Virus record (IMG/VR): IMGVR_UViG_3300037155_000067
Span: 1-51,280 of that record
Length of the DNA: 51,280 nt
Origin: a virus
Direction: 5' to 3' (one strand)
The notes under the pieces: generated by a model
Told to the model about the DNA's origin: nothing
Databases searched by the model: none
What the model saw: the letters and a program-made list of their open reading frames with translations, nothing else
In this document: piece after piece, positions 48,638 to 51,280 of the stretch
How positions within the stretch are numbered: the first letter of the stretch is position 1
Layout: each line of letters begins with the position of its first letter
Program-made: the position numbers and the translations under genes

Positions 48638-48832
48638 TTGAACACGACTTGGCTCTACTCGATTCTTGCCGCTGCTATTATCGGAGCAGGCGGAATCATG
48701 GTCACGATCACGACCAGTTGGGTCAACGGCGTCAACGCTGATCGTGCCGTGGTTCACCAACTTCAGTGGAGGTCGCAATATCTTCACGGGAAAATTTCTG
48801 CCGCTCCAGTCAAGGAAGTCTCGAAACAATGA
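48638..48832 (+). CDS. Small membrane protein, possible holin component, 64 aa
   Basis: TTG start at 48638. One transmembrane helix (YSILAAAIIGAGGIMVTITT) followed by a polar tail (VNADRAVVHQLQWRSQYLHG). TTGACA (48601) lies upstream without a good -10. Later in-frame ATGs would remove the membrane segment. Proximity to the spanin and endolysin suggests a holin or antiholin; this is inference. Confidence 0.5.
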   Translation: MNTTWLYSILAAAIIGAGGIMVTITTSWVNGVNADRAVVHQLQWRSQYLHGKISAAPVKEVSKQ

Positions 48833-49029
48833 GAGAAGCGTTTCCAGGTCCGCTGAGCGAATATTCGAAAGACGGAATGAGTTTGCTGGAATGGTACGCA
48901 GGCATGGCATTAGTGGGACTTTTAGCTGGATGGCCGCAGGGAAATGCGGCCAATTCCGTTGAACTCTCGGAAGCATCTTTCAAATTTGCGGAAGAAATGA
49001 TGAAATCAGCAGAAGTAAGACGGACATGA
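48829..49029 (+). CDS. Small phage protein, 66 aa
   Basis: ATG 48829 overlaps the previous stop. MREAFPGPLSEYSKDGMSLL then EWYAGMALVGLLAGWPQ, a pattern (GMSLxxxYAGxALxGLLA) seen in many small phage proteins of unknown function. Its stop overlaps the lipoprotein start. Confidence 0.6.
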   Translation: MREAFPGPLSEYSKDGMSLLEWYAGMALVGLLAGWPQGNAANSVELSEASFKFAEEMMKSAEVRRT

Positions 49030-49673
49030 AGCAAATAATTACGGTTATCGGTATCGGAATTCTCCTTTCGTCATGCGTAAGCGCGCGAAAGACGTATCAG
49101 CCGCCCAGTAACGCAAAAGTCACCGCCTCGACGCAACGGGTCAAATCTGATATCACAACGGCACATCAGACGGCCCGTACAGCCAAAACGCACGTCACTG
49201 ACGCGCAAAAAAGCGCTGACAAAATCTCCGTGCTCTCCCTTACCGTTCAGCAAAAGCTCGACGTAATTATCAAAGCTGCGCCACCGGAACTCCAGTCGGC
49301 ACTCACGGCCGTCAAACTCGACGTAACGAATATGCAGACCGAGGAAGGCGTTCAGCACGGATCTCTGGCTAACGCGCAGAAAACCCAAGATTCGCTAGAA
49401 AAACAGTTGACCGATCTCGAGACGCACGAAACCGACTTGGAGGCCCAGCAAGCCGCGTATTACATGAATGCTCAGGGGCTTGCCGATTCGGCTACGAAGG
49501 AGCGCTCGAACCTAATTACCACGCAGAAAGAACTATTGGCATCCAGGTTTGGTGGGATCATAGCGAAAATACTCATCGTTTTAGCCGGTGTTGTTCTCGT
49601 TGGGCTGGCCGTCCTGTGGTTTCTTGGAAAAATCTCCATCGGAGCCGCCGGAGTAGCGTCTAAATTGCCTTGA
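49026..49673 (+). CDS. Unimolecular spanin-like lipoprotein
   Basis: 215 residues. N-terminal lipoprotein signal MKQIITVIGIGILLSSC with the acylated Cys predicted at 17. A long helical periplasmic part follows (THVTDAQKSADKISVLSLTV, DSLEKQLTDLETHETDLEAQ), then a transmembrane helix at about 178-200 (IIAKILIVLAGVVLVGLAVL). Lipid anchor in the outer membrane plus an inner-membrane helix is the layout of u-spanins such as T1 gp11, which fuse the two membranes at the last step of lysis. Supports a Gram-negative host. Confidence 0.65.
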   Translation: MKQIITVIGIGILLSSCVSARKTYQPPSNAKVTASTQRVKSDITTAHQTARTAKTHVTDAQKSADKISVLSLTVQQKLDVIIKAAPPELQSALTAVKLDVTNMQTEEGVQHGSLANAQKTQDSLEKQLTDLETHETDLEAQQAAYYMNAQGLADSATKERSNLITTQKELLASRFGGIIAKILIVLAGVVLVGLAVLWFLGKISIGAAGVASKLP

Positions 49674-49674
49674 C

Positions 49675-49700
49675 ACGCCAGAATTACGTACATAAATAAC
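49675..49700 (+). repeat. 26-bp direct repeat, copy 1
   Basis: Matches 49820-49845 at 22 of 26 positions, including ACGTACA-n-AAATAAC, and follows TTGACA (49670-49675). A TAAATA lies 17 bases after that box. Part of a possible duplicated promoter. Confidence 0.7.
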
Positions 49701-49819
49701 TATAAAAATTAAGCAAAGAGGTCCGTGGCAGCCATTCGCCTATCTGTTTTTTCTCATAATCACGTACAGGATAGGGCAAGCGATATTTGGTTGGTAGGAG
49801 CTCAAATTACCTTGATAAA

Positions 49820-49845
49820 ACGCCAAAAAGACGTACAGAAATAAC
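49820..49845 (+). repeat. 26-bp direct repeat, copy 2
   Basis: Second copy, ending one base before the ATG at 49847 and preceded by TTGATA. The two copies bound a 119-base stretch (49701-49819) with no recognised gene, which holds a third partial ACGTACAG near 49760. Confidence 0.7.
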
Positions 49846-49846
49846 C

Positions 49847-50068
49847 ATGGCCACATCAATTCCACCTGTCTCCGGGTTTCATAAAGTGCTCTTAAGCATC
49901 GAACATCTCGTCGGGTATCACCCGGACGACCCCAATTACGCGAAAGTCAAAGCCGAGATTGCCAAGATTCAAGGCGACCATCTGACCGCTCCCGAATCAC
50001 TCCAGCTTGACGCCACAATCAAGGCAATCGAGACCGCGCGCGCTACGCCGCCTGTCGCGCCTAAGTAA
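49847..50068 (+). CDS. Hypothetical protein, 73 aa
   Basis: ATG 49847. MATSIPPVSGFHKVLLSIEH then VKAEIAKIQGDHLTAPESLQ and ATIKAIETARATPPVAPK. Helical, soluble, Ala/Pro end. An upstream in-frame start at 49787 would cross the second promoter-like repeat and is less likely. Not recognised. Confidence 0.5.
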   Translation: MATSIPPVSGFHKVLLSIEHLVGYHPDDPNYAKVKAEIAKIQGDHLTAPESLQLDATIKAIETARATPPVAPK

Positions 50069-50075
50069 AAGTAGA

Positions 50076-50162
50076 GTGAATCCACTTGGCATCATCGTCA
50101 TCATTAGTGTGATGATAGTATTCCTAGTGGCTGTTGTGGTCATTTGCTGGAGGAGTGGATGA
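50076..50162 (+). CDS. 28-residue membrane peptide
   Basis: GTG start at 50076; one transmembrane helix (NPLGIIVIISVMIVFLVAVV) with a short basic end (CWRSG). The TGA overlaps the next ATG. Possible lysis regulator; not recognised. Confidence 0.45.
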   Translation: MNPLGIIVIISVMIVFLVAVVVICWRSG

Positions 50163-50545
50163 TCGAGCCCACGACCACTCCACCGGCCGCAAAGACCGAG
50201 CCAGTGCCGCCACTTACGGGATGGTCGGCCGTGTGGCGAGTTTTTTATAATTGGCGCGAGATCACGCTATTCTTGCCGCTATCTCTATTTTCCATTTGGG
50301 CCTTTGCTCAAGGTGCGTACTGGGCCAGTGGCCGGCGACCAACGGAAAATGTGGATTACGTGGTTGGCATGTCGATCAATCTGGTAAAACTCGTTTTTCT
50401 GATCGTTTTCCTTTCAATTTTGCGCGAATCAACTGGAATGTGGATGACCAAAGAGGAGAAATTGGAGAATCCGTCGATCGTTTGGGCACAGACAGTTGGA
50501 AGCAGTGTGGCCCTATGCGTTGCTGCCTGGGTTTTACAGCACTAA
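50159..50545 (+). CDS. Holin-like protein, three membrane segments, 128 aa
   Basis: ATG 50159 overlaps the previous stop. After a Pro/Thr-rich start there are three hydrophobic segments at about 37-58 (ITLFLPLSLFSIWAFAQG), 72-93 (VGMSINLVKLVFLIVFLSIL) and 107-126 (VWAQTVGSSVALCVAAWVL). Small size, three helices and position directly before the endolysin are typical of a class I holin, though no family motif is definite. The last 31 bases overlap the endolysin gene. Confidence 0.55.
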   Translation: MIEPTTTPPAAKTEPVPPLTGWSAVWRVFYNWREITLFLPLSLFSIWAFAQGAYWASGRRPTENVDYVVGMSINLVKLVFLIVFLSILRESTGMWMTKEEKLENPSIVWAQTVGSSVALCVAAWVLQH

Positions 50546-51280
50546 TCCTCGCGGCCTGCTCGCCGCCCGAGCCCATTCTGGCGCCATCTACGCCACACCA
50601 CGCGATCGAGGCCGATGTCGTCCCGTCAACTGAGCCCGATGTCGAGGTTATCCAGACGCCAACGCCCGCGCCAACGGTGCCCGAATCGGAAAAGCCCGTA
50701 ATCGCGCTGCCGACACCACCGGAAACGCTCACTTCGGCCGGATTTAAGCTCATCACGGATTTCGAAGGGTGGGCCGCGCGCGCAGAACTGCCAGATTTGC
50801 GCTACAGTGGAGTTTCCTGGGCCTGGGGCTACGACAGCCATCAGAACAGCCGGGTCAATATCCTGCTGGACTGGGCGGCACTTCCAGCGCCTCAACCGGT
50901 GCGTCTGGCCGCCACTCAGCCTTTTTTTGGTAGATCGGCCGTTCAACCGACAAAAGACGTTCACGACATCGTAATTCCTCATTTTGTCGGCGATGACGTT
51001 TTTATCCGGGTCGATATGGCCAGGACATTCGATCAGTGTCGGCGCGCGATGCCTGGGTTTGACGATCTTCGACCAAACGCGCAATCAGCCATTGCCAGCC
51101 TAATTTTCAACCGCGGACCCGGCATGTCGGGAGTTAATAGGACAGAAATGAGAGCGATTCGAGATGCCGTTCCGTCAAAGGATTACGAGGCCATCGCGAT
51201 GAATTTCAAGAAAATGGTGAGAATTTGGCGTGGAACGAGCATTGAATCCGGTATGACACGGCGCCGGCTTGCTGAGGCCG
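50515..51280 (+). CDS. Endolysin (lysozyme-like) with lipoprotein signal; continues at 1-147
   Basis: The gene continues across the circular junction for 261 residues in all. MRCCLGFTALILAACSPPEP has a lipobox LAAC (Cys15). A Pro-rich linker runs to about 75. The catalytic part begins LITDFEGWAARAE with Glu84 in the lysozyme position, followed by LRYSGVSWAWGYDS, DQCRRAMPGFDDLRPNAQSA and IASLIFNRGPGMSG, then a helical end with RRRLAEA. This fits the T4/P22-type muramidase fold (GH24-like). It should cut peptidoglycan glycan strands. A lipoprotein signal on an endolysin is unusual and suggests export before lysis. Confidence 0.75.
   Translation, partial: MRCCLGFTALILAACSPPEPILAPSTPHHAIEADVVPSTEPDVEVIQTPTPAPTVPESEKPVIALPTPPETLTSAGFKLITDFEGWAARAELPDLRYSGVSWAWGYDSHQNSRVNILLDWAALPAPQPVRLAATQPFFGRSAVQPTKDVHDIVIPHFVGDDVFIRVDMARTFDQCRRAMPGFDDLRPNAQSAIASLIFNRGPGMSGVNRTEMRAIRDAVPSKDYEAIAMNFKKMVRIWRGTSIESGMTRRRLAEA
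51154..51280. repeat. Terminal direct repeat, right copy
   Basis: Identical to 1-127; see the left copy. It lies inside the endolysin gene. Confidence 0.95.

Overview
The window is a tailed double-stranded DNA phage genome, apparently complete. The first 127 bases (1-127) are repeated exactly as the last 127 (51154-51280). This is what an assembler leaves on a circular contig, so the real map is about 51,153 bp and circular or circularly permuted. The endolysin gene runs off the right edge and ends at position 147 on the left. Terminase, portal, scaffold, major capsid, three candidate ejection proteins, no tape-measure gene and a 759-residue portal point to a podovirus-like member of Caudoviricetes. 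Two lipobox proteins, one with the layout of a unimolecular spanin, point to a Gram-negative host. The host cannot be named from the sequence. I see no integrase, tRNA, DNA polymerase, RNA polymerase, helicase or primase.

Layout. The large terminase (144-1955) is the only gene on the minus strand. 2006-6638 is a tightly overlapping accessory operon: family-2-like glycosyltransferase, Rieske-motif protein, several tiny membrane or basic peptides, methyltransferase, and a GH130-like propeller protein with an AT-hook tail. 6657-18373 holds head-tail, ejection and tail-structure genes with an ATP-grasp protein among them. 18404-19486 is a collagen-like fibre. 19539-28962 is the early and replication region: winged-helix-like protein, RecT-type annealing protein, RecE-like exonuclease, replication initiator-like protein, a second methyltransferase, a PD-(D/E)xK nuclease and many small proteins. 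Two stretches (27743-28276 and 28963-29374) have no convincing gene but contain strong inverted repeats. 30616-40530 is the head module (HNH endonucleases, GroES-like protein, portal, scaffold, decoration-like protein, major capsid). 40593-46723 holds receptor-binding genes (two more collagen-like proteins, a beta-helix spike, a GT-B glycosyltransferase). 46764 to the end, wrapping to 147, is the lysis module.

Most plus-strand genes overlap their neighbour by four bases (ATGA or GTGA), so translation is probably coupled along long operons. Three intact HNH endonucleases and one decayed copy sit among them.

The most unusual object is at 29599-30556. A single PAPS-reductase-like (PP-loop ATPase) gene is bounded by perfect 18-bp inverted repeats and flanked by an 8-bp direct repeat, GAATTTCA. 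It looks like a transposase-less mobile insertion cassette that landed in the 3' end of a small zinc-ribbon gene; removing it restores a longer reading frame. Other highlights are a multi-branched RNA-like structure just before the major capsid gene, a perfect Rieske motif in a phage protein, and an ejection gene pair separated by one in-frame stop.
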